The notes beneath the pieces are model-generated. The model had not been told where the DNA came from, did not search any database, and saw only the letters and a program-made list of their open reading frames with translations. Position numbers and translations under genes: made by a program. A DNA stretch of 64,000 bases, taken from contig NZ_WNZY01000005.1 of NCBI RefSeq assembly GCF_009725205.1, positions 186,001 to 250,000 on the forward strand, written 5' to 3'. Source of the stretch: Paenibacillus timonensis. GTDB taxonomy: Bacteria; Bacillota; Bacilli; Paenibacillales; Paenibacillaceae. Below, one piece after another: positions 26,061-35,732 of this stretch; positions within the stretch are counted from its first letter, which is position 1, and each line of letters opens with the position of its first letter.

Positions 26061-28001
26061 TTATAACGATTCCTTGATGATACGCTTATAGAACAGGACC
26101 GACAACAAACCAAAGATCGAATAAAGTGCGGTATAGATCAACATCACCAGGATCATCGGTGTCCAGAGCTCCGTCCCGAACAAAAACCAACCGGAACGGA
26201 CGGCAAAATAACTATGCGACAAGCCAACGGCCAACGGGATACCGAAGTTGAACACCTGCTTGAATTGAATCCCCCGCAGCAGATTGCCCGGCGTAAATCC
26301 AAGCTTTCGCAAGATGGTGTAGCTCGGCTTCTCTTCTTCCCCTTCGCCCATCTGCTTGAAATACAGAATGCAACCTGAAGTGATGAGGAAGGTTAATCCC
26401 AGAAAACCTACGATAAACATGATCAACCCCATATTGCTCTTCTGGTCCATGATGATTTGATATTGGGAGTATGCACCCGACGTTTCTTCATAACTCTTGT
26501 CTTGATAGATTTGATTCGCTTGCTCCAGCAAATCGGGATTCACCACATCGATCCCGTAGTAGACCGGGTCAGGTCGCTGAAGTTCCGGTTTTGCATCCTG
26601 CATCAGTCGTTCGAATACGGCATGATCGAGGATCACAGACGGCATTCCGGAGGAATAACGAAGCGATACGATCGCATCTTTTTTCGTATCGATCACGGTG
26701 ACCGGGATGGATTCCGAGCTTCCTTTTAACGTGATTTTCCCTTCCGAGTGCAAGCCCATAAATTGCTCCACGGCATTGCTCGAGCCGGCGAACAGTGCTT
26801 CCTTCGAATCCAGTTCGACGCCTTCGACTTCTTGTTCGTCAACGACGGCAAGCGTGACGTCATTGGAGCCCTCTTGCTTCTCCAAGACGGTATCAAAGAT
26901 TTGAGAAACATCAGCCTCAGCGATGAGCACACGGCGCTGGGTTTCTCGCGTATCGATCCCGGCTGTCTTCAAAGCTTGCTTGAAAGCCTCTACGTCCGCA
27001 GGCTCTGACAATGCAAAATGATTCGGTACGGTTTGCTCCGCCGATTTTTCCGTCGAATAGAAAGAGATGTAGCTTAGCGACAACAAGCCGATCGCCAGCG
27101 CCGACACGGTCGTGATGATCGTCAGCAGCAGCGCGTTCGATTTCATTCGGAACATGATTGAGGATAAGGACAGCACCTCATTCAGCGACAGATACCCCCC
27201 CTTCGCTTTACGCACCAGGTTGAAGATAAAACTGACCGACCCTTTATAAAACAGGTATGTTCCGATAATCACCGACCCTAAAATCAGGATCATCGCGAGA
27301 AACAGCTCCTGCATTCCGGTATAGTCGCCGCTGAACAAATCCGCCGATATCCGGTAACCGTAAAGGATTAGCCCGATTCCCAGAATACCGAAGACGATTT
27401 CGGACAACGGCATCCTGCGGTAAGCGTTCTCCGTGGTAGACGTCACCCGGAACAGCGACAGGATGCTTTGACGCTTGATGAACAAATAGTTCATCAGCAT
27501 GATCAACAGGTAGATCGCCGCAAAAACAACGACGGTCTGTATCAGTGCCTGCGGGGAGAATCGCAATGTCGCCTCGGCATCCACGCCAATGATCTGAAAC
27601 AGAATCATAAGCAACAACCGGGAGCAGGAAAACCCGACGAACATGCCGATCAGCATGGAGCCGAAATAAAGAATCAGGTTTTCGCTGCTGAGGATGCCAA
27701 AGATCTTTCCTTTCGTTAATCCGATTAATTGAAACAAGCCAATTTCCTTACTTCTCCGTTTGATGAAGATGGTATTCGCATAGAGCAAGAAAATAGCGAC
27801 GATCGCAACGAGCAGCACTGACGCAGCGGCTAATCCGGCCGCTCCTTTCACGGAGCCCTTCATTTCGTCCAGCGCCGGGTCGTACTGCAAGGTGACAAAT
27901 GCGAAGTATAACGCAACGCTGAAAATCAAGGCGAACACGTACAAGTAATAGTTTTTCAGGTTTTTTTTCAGATTGCGGTAAATCAGATGGGTCAAGCTCA
28001 T
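26061..28001 (-). CDS. bceB: BceB-type ABC transporter permease
   Basis: 646 residues, ten membrane helices and a large extracellular domain (about residues 310-520) between helices 7 and 8, the layout of BceB/VraG/YtrF permeases that detect and detoxify peptide antibiotics such as bacitracin. FtsX-like parts are visible at both ends ([36 protein letters not shown] and [14 protein letters not shown]). Its ATG overlaps the bceA stop. The symbol is used for the family; which peptide is recognised cannot be read from sequence. Confidence 0.9.
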   Translation of the reverse strand: MSLTHLIYRNLKKNLKNYYLYVFALIFSVALYFAFVTLQYDPALDEMKGSVKGAAGLAAASVLLVAIVAIFLLYANTIFIKRRSKEIGLFQLIGLTKGKIFGILSSENLILYFGSMLIGMFVGFSCSRLLLMILFQIIGVDAEATLRFSPQALIQTVVVFAAIYLLIMLMNYLFIKRQSILSLFRVTSTTENAYRRMPLSEIVFGILGIGLILYGYRISADLFSGDYTGMQELFLAMILILGSVIIGTYLFYKGSVSFIFNLVRKAKGGYLSLNEVLSLSSIMFRMKSNALLLTIITTVSALAIGLLSLSYISFYSTEKSAEQTVPNHFALSEPADVEAFKQALKTAGIDTRETQRRVLIAEADVSQIFDTVLEKQEGSNDVTLAVVDEQEVEGVELDSKEALFAGSSNAVEQFMGLHSEGKITLKGSSESIPVTVIDTKKDAIVSLRYSSGMPSVILDHAVFERLMQDAKPELQRPDPVYYGIDVVNPDLLEQANQIYQDKSYEETSGAYSQYQIIMDQKSNMGLIMFIVGFLGLTFLITSGCILYFKQMGEGEEEKPSYTILRKLGFTPGNLLRGIQFKQVFNFGIPLAVGLSHSYFAVRSGWFLFGTELWTPMILVMLIYTALYSIFGLLSVLFYKRIIKESL

Positions 28002-28753
28002 TCCTGCACCCCGCCCAAAACGCCCTGAGCCTTGATGATGTCGTTGAAGAACGCCTGCCTTGGCTCGTCGCCTTTATTTAGCTGCGAATAGATTTGTCCA
28101 TCCTTAATGAAAACAACGCGGCTGGTATAGCTCGCCGCCACCGGATCGTGGGTCACCATAATGATCGTTGCCATGATCTTACGATTCAGCTCGCTGAGCT
28201 TGTTCAACAAATCCGAAGCGGACTTCGAATCCAGCGCGCCTGTCGGCTCATCGGCGAATATAATGCTCGGATCGTGGATGAACGCCCGTGCAGCCGAGGT
28301 CCGCTGTTTTTGCCCGCCCGAAATTTCGTTCGGGTATTTGTCCTTGATGTCGTAGATGCCAAGTTCCGTGGCGATCTCCTGAAACTTATGGTCTGCCTCT
28401 TTACGGGAGACGTTTTTGATCGAGAGCGGCAGCAGGACGTTTTCTTTGACCGTTAACGTATCCAGCAAATTGTACTCCTGAAAAATAAAGCCGAGATGGG
28501 TTTTGCGGAATTCAGCCAACTCTTTCTCCTTTAGTCCCGTAAACTCTTTGCCTTCGATTTTGATGCTGCCAAGGCTGACCTTATCGATGGAAGAAAGCAC
28601 GTTTAGTAAAGTCGTCTTGCCGGAGCCGGACGCTCCCATGATACTGACGAATTCCCCCTTCTCCACACCCAGGTCAATCCCTTTCAGCACTTCCTGACGA
28701 TTGAATTTGTTGCCATAGCTTTTATGAATTTTGCTGGCTTCGAGTATCGCCAT
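27998..28753 (-). CDS. bceA: BceA-type ABC transporter ATPase
   Basis: 251 residues, ATPase of the peptide-antibiotic resistance transporter. Walker [17 protein letters not shown] (39-54), Q-loop [18 protein letters not shown], signature [16 protein letters not shown], Walker [15 protein letters not shown] and H-loop MVTHDP. AAAGGAGTGATCAATC precedes ATG. The gene follows the BceR-type operator and is coupled to bceB (ATGA). Confidence 0.95.
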   Translation of the reverse strand: MAILEASKIHKSYGNKFNRQEVLKGIDLGVEKGEFVSIMGASGSGKTTLLNVLSSIDKVSLGSIKIEGKEFTGLKEKELAEFRKTHLGFIFQEYNLLDTLTVKENVLLPLSIKNVSRKEADHKFQEIATELGIYDIKDKYPNEISGGQKQRTSAARAFIHDPSIIFADEPTGALDSKSASDLLNKLSELNRKIMATIIMVTHDPVAASYTSRVVFIKDGQIYSQLNKGDEPRQAFFNDIIKAQGVLGGVQE

Positions 28754-28835
28754 GATTGATCACTCCTTTGTCCTACCCTAATCTTAACTTGCCCGGAATG
28801 GAGTTTCCTGCGTTTCACCGAACAAAGCAAACGAG

Positions 28836-28857
28836 CATGTGACATTGTTGTCACATG
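28836..28857. promoter_or_regulatory. BceR-type operator upstream of bceAB
   Basis: A perfect 22-bp palindrome, CATGTGACA-TTGT-TGTCACATG. It matches the known BceR-box form TnACA-N4-TGTnA exactly. It overlaps the final Met codon and stop of bceS and lies 83 bases before the bceA start, with TAAGAT further down as a possible -10. Confidence 0.85.
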
Positions 28858-29858
28858 CCCAGGGTATGGACGTAAGTATTGCTCCTCGGAAAATACAACG
28901 TAAAGGTGGTTCCTACACCGGGCGTTGATTCAACGCTCATCCGAATCGACAGGGAGTCCGCGACCTTCTTTGCCAAATACAACCCCATTCCGGTGGCAGC
29001 GTGATCATCATGGTTCTTCGTAGAGGTAAATCCTTTCTCGAATATACGCGGCAGGTCCTTCACTTCAATCCCCCGACCGCTGTCGCGGACGCAAAGCCAG
29101 GCCTGTCCATCCGGCGATATTCCAGAACCCACGACGATATCAGAGGCCGAACTGTATTTCACCGCATTGGTCAACAGTTGCCGTACGATGAACGCCAACC
29201 ATTTCGCATCCGTGAACACTTCCTGGACAGGCAGGTTGACATCAAAACCGATGCCTTTTTGCAAACACCATGCTCGCAGCTCGCGAATCTCATTAATTAG
29301 CAAGGGCTCCAGCTTCACTTGCTCGATATATAGATCGTTTTCGATGAACGGAATGCGTTTCTGGTGCAACTGGCGATCCAGCAACAGGTGAATGCGCAAC
29401 CACTCCAGCCGCAGTTGCTCCTTCAGCGGCTCGTCGCCCATCCGATCGATCATGAGTCGCATGGCGGTTAATGGGGTTTTCACCTCGTGAATCCAGGACA
29501 TCAGCTCATCCTTCTCCTCTTCCAACTGGGCGACAAGCTGCGACGTTTCCTTGCGAAACTTGTCCGTTTGCTCGTTTAATCGATCCATCACGATAGATTG
29601 AAACGGACTTTCCGGCGCAGCGATCACGTTCAAATCGTACGTATCCTCCCAGGCGGCTAGGCTTTGATAGAACCGGGTTTCCTTCGAATAACGGATCAGC
29701 AAAAATGCCGCAAATAACAATAGCGATAAGAAAACAATATATAACATCGGCAGGAACGGAATCGTCCGATCGATCGCGGCGACGGAGAGGAGCAGGAGCT
29801 GCAGGGCGATCACAAGCAGGATCCAGCTTAGGCGCTCTCGTAAGTATTTTCCGATCAT
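28851..29858 (-). CDS. bceS: BceS-type intramembrane-sensing histidine kinase
   Basis: 335 residues. Two N-terminal helices (about 13-32 and 36-56) with almost no extracellular loop mark it as intramembrane-sensing, meaning it takes its signal from the BceAB transporter. Kinase motifs: phosphoacceptor in MSWIHEVKTPLTAMRLMID (about 124), N-box LLTNAVKYSS, RDSGRGIEVKDL and GMGLYLAKK. Its ATG overlaps the bceR stop (ATGA). The stop codon lies within the BceR operator. Confidence 0.94.
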   Translation of the reverse strand: MIGKYLRERLSWILLVIALQLLLLSVAAIDRTIPFLPMLYIVFLSLLLFAAFLLIRYSKETRFYQSLAAWEDTYDLNVIAAPESPFQSIVMDRLNEQTDKFRKETSQLVAQLEEEKDELMSWIHEVKTPLTAMRLMIDRMGDEPLKEQLRLEWLRIHLLLDRQLHQKRIPFIENDLYIEQVKLEPLLINEIRELRAWCLQKGIGFDVNLPVQEVFTDAKWLAFIVRQLLTNAVKYSSASDIVVGSGISPDGQAWLCVRDSGRGIEVKDLPRIFEKGFTSTKNHDDHAATGMGLYLAKKVADSLSIRMSVESTPGVGTTFTLYFPRSNTYVHTLGM

Positions 29859-30547
29859 AACGTCTGAGCCTCTTCGGTTGCTATATACCCTTGCCCTACC
29901 TTTGTTTCGATATAAGCGTCAAGCCCGAGGTCCTCCAGCTTTTTGCGCAACCGATTTACGTTTACCGTCAAGGTATTGTCGCTGACGAAATGCTCGTTGT
30001 CCCATAAGCTGCGGATCAGCTCCTCACGGCTGACGATGCGATTTTTTTGCTCCACCAGAAGCTTGAGGATGAGCATTTCATTTTTCGTTAACTCAATGGT
30101 CCCTCGCTCTGCCGTGATGGCGTTGCGTCCATATTCGATCGTTGCTCCGCGCCACGTCCTCAGCTCAACGCGTTCGGTATTATAGTTGTATACCCGGCGA
30201 AGCGTCGCCTGGATTTTGGCAATGAGCACCTCGAAATGGAACGGCTTCTGTACAAAATCATCCGCGCCTAGCTGCATGGACATCACCATGTCGGTCGGAT
30301 GGTCGCGCGAAGACAGGAAAATGATCGGCACATTGGAATGGGCGCGGATTTGTCGGCACCAATGAAACCCATCGAACTTGGGCAACTGGATATCGATCAG
30401 AACCAGATCCGGGCGAATGGCCGTAAATTCCTCCAAGACGTTGCCAAAATCCCGAACGCCATGTACCCCATAGGACCATTGCTGCAGACGTTCGCGGATT
30501 TCCTGAAACAAGGACGGATCGTCTTCGATTAACATGATTTGAAACAA
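29855..30547 (-). CDS. bceR: BceR-type response regulator, OmpR family
   Basis: 230 residues from a TTG start: read this way the protein begins MFQIMLIEDDPSLFQEI, like other BceR proteins, and GTGGTGA lies upstream. The frame is open to a GTG 12 bases earlier. Receiver: acidic pair in IEDD, phospho-Asp in PDLVLIDIQLP (about 52), and KPFHFEVL. C-terminal winged helix: LTKNEMLILKLLVEQKNRIVSREELIRSLWDN and VNRLRKKLEDLG. First gene of bceRS-bceAB. Expected to bind the palindrome before bceA. Confidence 0.92.
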   Translation of the reverse strand: MFQIMLIEDDPSLFQEIRERLQQWSYGVHGVRDFGNVLEEFTAIRPDLVLIDIQLPKFDGFHWCRQIRAHSNVPIIFLSSRDHPTDMVMSMQLGADDFVQKPFHFEVLIAKIQATLRRVYNYNTERVELRTWRGATIEYGRNAITAERGTIELTKNEMLILKLLVEQKNRIVSREELIRSLWDNEHFVSDNTLTVNVNRLRKKLEDLGLDAYIETKVGQGYIATEEAQTL

Positions 30548-30621
30548 GCGAATCACCACGTTTTTAGGATTCTATACCTAATTCAGTTTAATGGATTACG
30601 AGGCGTTTCGCTATCCTTCCG

Positions 30622-31623
30622 TTAAATCGCTGTTAGTTCGATTTCAAAGCCCAGATCCTCGATCATCCGGTGATCTAAGGATACATCTTGGCCTTCTGTC
30701 GTCATGTAATCGCCTACGAAGATCGAGTTCGCCGCATATAAGGATAGCGGCTGCAGTGTCCGGAGGCTGACCTCCCGGCCGCCCGCCACGCGGATTTCCT
30801 TCGATGGACAGATGAAACGGAACAAGGCCAACACTTTAAGCGCTTTTTGCGCCGGTACCCGTCCCGCCCGTTCCAACGGTGTGCCCGGGATGGCGTTCAA
30901 GAAATTGATCGGAACCGAATCGGCATCCAGATCGCGGAGCGCTAAAGCCATCTCCACGATTTCTTCATCCGATTCGCCCATTCCGATGATCACGCCGGAG
31001 CAGGGAGACATCCCGTGCGCTCTTGCGGTCTCGACCGTCGCCACACGTTGATCGTAAGTATGGGTCGTCGTAATCGACGGATAGTTGGTCCGGCTCGTAT
31101 TCAAATTGTGGTTATAGCGGTGAACCCCGGCTTCACTCAGTTTCTGCGCTTGCTCCTCCCTAAGGATGCCCAGGCAGGCGCAAATCTTCAGCGGCATCGT
31201 TGCGCGAATTTCGGCGACTGCCTCTACGACCTGCTCCAACTCCTTGTCGGTTGGCCCCTTGCCGGAGGCTACGATGCAATACGTTCCCGCCTTGCGCTGC
31301 AACGCCTCGCGAGCTCCAGCCACCAGCGTTTCCTTGTCGAGCAACGGGTATTTCGGGATCGAAGCTGTCGAGACCAAGGATTGCGAGCAGTACCCGCAAT
31401 CTTCGGGACATAGTCCGCTTTTAGCATTGATGATCATGTTCAGCTTCACTTTGTTGCCATAGTAATACCGTCTGACCCGATACGCCGCCTCCATCAGCGG
31501 CAGCAATTGATCATTCTCGGCTTGTAATACGGAAAGCCCCTCCTCCCAAGTTAAAACCACTCCGTTTAGGGCTTTATCGGCTAGCGAATCCCAGCTCTGT
31601 CCTTCCGTCTTGCGTTGGTTCAT
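30622..31623 (-). CDS. bioB: Biotin synthase
   Basis: 333 residues, radical-SAM enzyme that inserts sulfur into dethiobiotin. The SAM-cluster motif is GLCPEDCGYCSQS (C-x3-C-x2-C), and the second-cluster and substrate residues appear in ASGKGPTDKE, ACLGILREEQ, YNHNLNTSRTNYPSI and RVAGGREVSLRTLQ. Length is usual. The ribosome site (GGGATGATGG) is weak. The gene stands alone, without other bio genes in the window, and has a BirA operator upstream. Confidence 0.96.
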   Translation of the reverse strand: MNQRKTEGQSWDSLADKALNGVVLTWEEGLSVLQAENDQLLPLMEAAYRVRRYYYGNKVKLNMIINAKSGLCPEDCGYCSQSLVSTASIPKYPLLDKETLVAGAREALQRKAGTYCIVASGKGPTDKELEQVVEAVAEIRATMPLKICACLGILREEQAQKLSEAGVHRYNHNLNTSRTNYPSITTTHTYDQRVATVETARAHGMSPCSGVIIGMGESDEEIVEMALALRDLDADSVPINFLNAIPGTPLERAGRVPAQKALKVLALFRFICPSKEIRVAGGREVSLRTLQPLSLYAANSIFVGDYMTTEGQDVSLDHRMIEDLGFEIELTAI

Positions 31624-31675
31624 CCATCATCCCAGCTTTCTATGCCTGATTAGCTCTACAGCAAATGAGCTCCTA

Positions 31676-31708
31676 TTGTTAACCTTATTATAAATTTATG
31701 GTTAACAA
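31676..31708 (-). promoter_or_regulatory. BirA operator and -10 of bioB
   Basis: TTGTTAACC (31676-31684), a 15-base spacer and GGTTAACAA (31700-31708): the Bacillus/Clostridium-type BirA (biotin repressor) site. On the minus strand TATAAT lies inside the spacer, so bound BirA would cover the promoter. Confidence 0.9.
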
Positions 31709-31829
31709 TTAACCTTCTAGATTCTACCTGAAAGTTTGGATGTTGTGAAGGGTTCATTCCATTTGGCATGGAGCGCGCTTGCCCCTACATAGGTTGTTAT
31801 AAGGCAAAAATGTGCAGGAGGGATTTGTT

Positions 31830-33020
31830 ATGCGTATACAAGTACGTTCGGGGGATACGTTATGGTATTACAGCCAGATCTTTCAACTTCCGCTGCAATT
31901 GATCGTGGATTCCAACCCGGGTATTCAAGCGGAAAGTCTTAGCGCGGGCCAAACCATCCACATTCCCGGTTTTCTGTCCAGCGAATATCAGGTGAAAGCC
32001 GGGGATTCCGTTTGGAAGCTGTCCAGGGACCGCGGGGTTCCGATGGATGTGATCCTTTTGCTGAACCAATCGGTGAATCCCAATCGGCTTGCGGTTGGTC
32101 AGCGGCTGCAGCTTCCGCTGCGAGTCACCTGGTTCGTGGTCGACATCCGTAAACCGTACGATTCCGCTGCATTGCGGGAAGATTTGAACCGGTTGATGGA
32201 CATCTACCCGTTTGTAGCCTACCAAAATATTGGAAATACGGTCATGAACAAACCCATCCCTGAACTGCGCATCGGAAAAGGAAAGAAAAAGGTGCATGTC
32301 AATGGAGCTTTTCATGCGAATGAATGGATTACGACGCCGGTGTTAATCAAATTTCTGAATCAGTATCTGCTTGCGCTTACGAATAGCAGCTCGATTCGCG
32401 GTCTGCCGATGTGGCCTTATTACGAAGAGGTTACTTTCTCGATGGTGCCCATGGTGAATCTGGACGGTGTAGACCTCGTTATCCATGGATTGCCGAATCA
32501 GGAGCCTTACCGCAGCAACGTGCTGTCTTACAACGGTGGCAACACCGACTTCCAAGGGTGGAAAGCCAACATCAATGGGGTTGACTTAAACGACCAATTC
32601 CCGGCTTTATGGGAACGTGAGGTTGCTAGGAATCCGGTGGAACGCGGGCCTCGGGATTATCCGGGCACCGCCCCGCTGACCGAACCTGAAGCGATCGCCA
32701 TGGCCAACTTGACCCGGCAGAGCGACTTTGATCATGTTCTCGCGTTCCATACCCAAGGCCAAGTCATCTATTGGGGCTTCGAGAACCGCGAGCCGGCTTA
32801 TGCCGAAACGATCGCGAATGAATTCGCCCGGGTCAGCGGTTACGAGGCCATCCGTAACGTGGAGAGCTATGCCGGATATAAAGATTGGTTCATCTATGAT
32901 TTCCGGCGTCCTGGATTTACGATCGAGCTGGGAACCGGCGTCAACCCGCTGCCGCTCTCTCAATTTGACGAGATTTATGAGGAAAGCTTAGGGATTTTAC
33001 TGGCCAGCATGTACATGTGA
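31830..33020 (+). CDS. LysM-M14 gamma-D-glutamyl-diamino-acid peptidase
   Basis: 396 residues. Two LysM peptidoglycan-binding repeats (about 1-45 MRIQVRSGDTLWYYSQIFQL, and 48-95 YQVKAGDSVWKLSRDRGV), then an M14 zinc carboxypeptidase domain. Zinc ligands: His and Glu in GAFHANEWITT and His in LAFHTQGQVIYWG; catalytic Glu in GFTIELGTG. This is the layout of endopeptidase I of Lysinibacillus (Bacillus) sphaericus, which cleaves between D-Glu and diaminopimelate in spore and cell-wall peptides. The ATG at 31830 follows GGAGGGATTTGTT. No signal peptide, consistent with a mother-cell or cytoplasmic enzyme. Confidence 0.92.
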   Translation: MRIQVRSGDTLWYYSQIFQLPLQLIVDSNPGIQAESLSAGQTIHIPGFLSSEYQVKAGDSVWKLSRDRGVPMDVILLLNQSVNPNRLAVGQRLQLPLRVTWFVVDIRKPYDSAALREDLNRLMDIYPFVAYQNIGNTVMNKPIPELRIGKGKKKVHVNGAFHANEWITTPVLIKFLNQYLLALTNSSSIRGLPMWPYYEEVTFSMVPMVNLDGVDLVIHGLPNQEPYRSNVLSYNGGNTDFQGWKANINGVDLNDQFPALWEREVARNPVERGPRDYPGTAPLTEPEAIAMANLTRQSDFDHVLAFHTQGQVIYWGFENREPAYAETIANEFARVSGYEAIRNVESYAGYKDWFIYDFRRPGFTIELGTGVNPLPLSQFDEIYEESLGILLASMYM

Positions 33021-33030
33021 GTGTAAACGC

Positions 33031-33066
33031 AAAAACAAGGCCCCCTGCTATTGCAGAGGGCCCTTT
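33031..33066. terminator. Two-way terminator
   Basis: AGGCCCcCTGC-tatt-GCAGaGGGCCctt stem with A-run on the left and TTTCT on the right. Lies between the convergent peptidase and small secreted protein genes. Confidence 0.75.
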
Positions 33067-33080
33067 CTGTGTAAAGAGGC

Positions 33081-33347
33081 TTAAAAATTCATCATACCTC
33101 CGCGGAGGTTGGGGTTCATCATTCTGGACGTTCCCGTTCCGCTCTGACCGTGACAGTTGTTGATCCGATCCTGAATTTGCTCATCCGTCAGATTGGGATG
33201 CATCTGTTTCGCATAGGGTAGCATCCAATCCCAAACTCCATTCGGATCGTTCTCTGCACCGTTGCTCGCACCAGCCGCATAAACTCCAGCCGCACCAATC
33301 CCCATCACCAATACGAAGGCAGCGATTCCAAGGCCAAGCTTCTTCAT
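33081..33347 (-). CDS. Small secreted protein, unknown
   Basis: 88 residues from the ATG at 33347, chosen for GGAGGAGAACAAC just upstream. Signal peptide (KKLGLGIAAFVLVMGIGAAGVYAAG) and a mature part of about 65 residues with LPYAKQMHPNLTDEQIQDRINNCHG, a helical stretch carrying one Cys and one His, and a Met/Asn/Gly-rich end (SRMMNPNLRGGMMNF). The DEQI-centred helix recalls small secreted DUF2680/YckD-like proteins, but I am not sure. It could bind metal through Met, His and Cys. Stands alone. Confidence 0.7.
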   Translation of the reverse strand: MKKLGLGIAAFVLVMGIGAAGVYAAGASNGAENDPNGVWDWMLPYAKQMHPNLTDEQIQDRINNCHGQSGTGTSRMMNPNLRGGMMNF

Positions 33348-33465
33348 GTTGTTCTCCTCCTTAGGCAAGCGATTGGCTTTCATTCTAGCAGGGGCGAATT
33401 GAACATGCTATGATGACTTTTATAGTTCAAAGAAACTCATCCTTCTATCGAAAGGAGTTCTGCAG

Positions 33466-34368
33466 ATGAAAATGAACCGTTTGGGCTCCTCCGACCTAAT
33501 GGTTAGCGAAATCGGACTAGGCTGCATGTCGCTGGGAACGGATGAGTCGCATGCGATCGCCCTGATCCACGAGGCGCTGGACCGAGGAGTTAACTTTCTT
33601 GATACCGCCGATCTTTACGATGCCGGAACCAATGAAGAAATCGTCGGCAAAGCGATCAAGGGACGCCGGGATCAAGTCATTCTAGCGACCAAAGTCGGCA
33701 ACCGACGGATTCCCGGTCAAGATGGCTGGAGCTGGGATCCGTCCAAAGCGCATATCCTGTCGGCGGTCAAAGACAGCCTGCGTCGGCTGGGCACGGATTA
33801 TATTGATTTGTATCAACTTCATGGCGGAACGATCGAGGATCCGATCGACGACACGATCGAAGCTTTTGAACAATTGAAGAAAGAAGGCGTCATCCGGGAG
33901 TACGGAATTTCTTCCATTCGTCCGAACGTGATTCGCGAATACGTCTCTCGTTCCTCAATCGTCAGCGTCATGAATCAATACAGTATCGTGGATCGGCGTG
34001 GTGAAGAGGCTGCCTTTCCGCTGCTTCAGGAGCACCGGATCAGCGTGATCGCCCGTGGGCCGCTAGCAAGCGGAGCGCTGGCAGCGAACCGAGTACCTTC
34101 CAAAGGCGTGCTGGATTACGAGCTGGGCGAGCTTCGTGAACTGCGCCGGAAGCTGCAGGAGCTGGAAACGCCGGAACGCAGCTTAACGCAGCTAGCCATC
34201 CGCTATTCACTGGCCCATCCTGCAGTGGCCGTGGCCATTCCCGGAGCCAGCTCTCGTGAACAGCTGTTGCAGAATCTGACCGCGGCCGACATCCCCGAGC
34301 TAAGCGCCCAGGAAGTTGAGTTGATTCGCAGCTTGAGTAAAGCAAATCAATATACGGTGCACCGTTAA
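33466..34368 (+). CDS. Aldo/keto reductase
   Basis: 300 residues, (alpha/beta)8 NADPH-dependent oxidoreductase. Catalytic tetrad visible: Asp and Tyr in FLDTADLYDAG (about 46 and 51), Lys in ILATKVGNRR (about 76), His in DLYQLHGG. NADP-site end: AIPGASSREQLLQNL. The start follows AAAGGAGTTCTGCAG. It resembles the YcsN/YqkF group. Stands alone with its own terminator; substrate unknown. Confidence 0.92.
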   Translation: MKMNRLGSSDLMVSEIGLGCMSLGTDESHAIALIHEALDRGVNFLDTADLYDAGTNEEIVGKAIKGRRDQVILATKVGNRRIPGQDGWSWDPSKAHILSAVKDSLRRLGTDYIDLYQLHGGTIEDPIDDTIEAFEQLKKEGVIREYGISSIRPNVIREYVSRSSIVSVMNQYSIVDRRGEEAAFPLLQEHRISVIARGPLASGALAANRVPSKGVLDYELGELRELRRKLQELETPERSLTQLAIRYSLAHPAVAVAIPGASSREQLLQNLTAADIPELSAQEVELIRSLSKANQYTVHR

Positions 34369-34375
34369 TCTAAAA

Positions 34376-34414
34376 TGAAAAGCAGGCCATTCCAAGTGAA
34401 CGGCCTGCTTTTTT
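34376..34414. terminator. Two-way terminator
   Basis: AGCAGGCC (34381-34388) pairs with GGCCTGCT (34402-34409), followed by TTTTTG; A-rich on the left. Lies between convergent genes. Confidence 0.85.
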
Positions 34415-34427
34415 GTTGCGATTCAGG

Positions 34428-35582
34428 TTATTTGACAGGGATCCATTCGATCCCCCAGTCGGAAATCAGACGGTTTAAAGCAGGGACATTGAGATATAAC
34501 CGATCCCCCATGATCTTCGAGTTCGAACGGTCGACTTGAATGGACTGGGTTCCCGTGGAAACCGTATAACGGTAGGTTTTCATATCGCTACCTGCACTCC
34601 GCTCAACTTTCCACTTCAGACTTTCGGACACGGGTCGAAGAGGAACATATAGCTCTCGGTTAAGGCCAAAAAAAACGAACGGCAAAGCGATTTTCATATC
34701 GTTTACTGTCAAATTAGCCTCCCCCTCTTGAACGTATTCCAGCGTTTTGACCGGCAGCTGATTGGCTTCCAATTCGTCCGGGACTTCAGGTGCTTTTGTC
34801 GCGGCCGAGCCTTGTACTCGATCATAGAAAGCTTGAACCTCTTGATCGGTTACGCTCCGAACCTTCCGAGTACGCACATCGTATAGATGCGTTTTCCGGG
34901 TAGATTCGTTATAAGCCAGCAAGAGTTCTCCTCGCTGTTCGTCATACCCCAGCAAAGAAGCCAGCAATAAACGATGCGTTTCCTGTGTATCGGGATTCAT
35001 GCGAACGATTTCGTTCTGCTTGGCCGTCTCGCTATACCGCTCCATAAGCAAGGAGCCGTCCGGAAGCCAATAGGTCACAGGCCATTCTCCACTGTCGGAG
35101 ACCTGACGGATGACTCCGTTCTGGTTGTTTTTCACGAAAAGGGCAACCTGCTTAGACCCCCCCTCGAAATGCATCACCTTACGAGTCCCGAATTTCCCGC
35201 TGGGTGAGTTCTGATATCCTGTTTTCCCCACCAACCGGTCTCCGGCCGTATCCAGATAGACTTCGCCGAAAGGTTGGGGAGTTAGGCCTTGCGTCATGAC
35301 ACGCACATAGGGACTCATTTCCTCTCCCCACAGCTCGCGGACGGTATCGGGCAACACATACCAATTTCCGTCCTCGGTCCGGGAGAGGACCTTCCGTTCA
35401 GATTTGCCGTCATCCGTTGTTAAATAGGCATTATAGTATGCTTCTTTGGTTTCCGGGTTCGTATAGGCATGGTAAAACGCCGCATCCGCGGCAGCTGTCG
35501 TACTTGCGATCATCGTCCAGGCCAAAGTTGTCGCTAGAACACCGTAAACCGCTGGTCGCAGCCGAATGTTGCCTAATTTCAT
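34428..35582 (-). CDS. Secreted protein with copper-amine-oxidase-N-like C-terminal domain
   Basis: 384 residues from the ATG at 35582 (GGAGAAACGAG upstream). Signal peptide or anchor helix (RPAVYGVLATTLAWTMIASTTAAADA), a central beta-rich region of about 230 residues with propeller-like pieces (WYVLPDTVRELWG, EWPVTYWLPDGSLLMERYSE, LLGYDEQRGELLLAYNES), and a C-terminal stalk domain: MKIALPFVFFGLNRELYVPLRPVSESLKWKVE. This last domain is common in secreted Paenibacillus proteins and binds cell-wall or protein partners rather than copper. No catalytic motif seen; function unknown. Confidence 0.75.
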   Translation of the reverse strand: MKLGNIRLRPAVYGVLATTLAWTMIASTTAAADAAFYHAYTNPETKEAYYNAYLTTDDGKSERKVLSRTEDGNWYVLPDTVRELWGEEMSPYVRVMTQGLTPQPFGEVYLDTAGDRLVGKTGYQNSPSGKFGTRKVMHFEGGSKQVALFVKNNQNGVIRQVSDSGEWPVTYWLPDGSLLMERYSETAKQNEIVRMNPDTQETHRLLLASLLGYDEQRGELLLAYNESTRKTHLYDVRTRKVRSVTDQEVQAFYDRVQGSAATKAPEVPDELEANQLPVKTLEYVQEGEANLTVNDMKIALPFVFFGLNRELYVPLRPVSESLKWKVERSAGSDMKTYRYTVSTGTQSIQVDRSNSKIMGDRLYLNVPALNRLISDWGIEWIPVK

Positions 35583-35732
35583 TCTCGTTTCTCCTTTCAC
35601 CTCAATCTATTTAGTATAGACGACGAATGGTGGAGAAAGTTACGAGGTTTACAAACCGAATCATACAACCCATGAACGGGAGACATACTACGCATGAGCA
35701 AATCAATATGACGAAGCAAAGGAGATTCTTTT

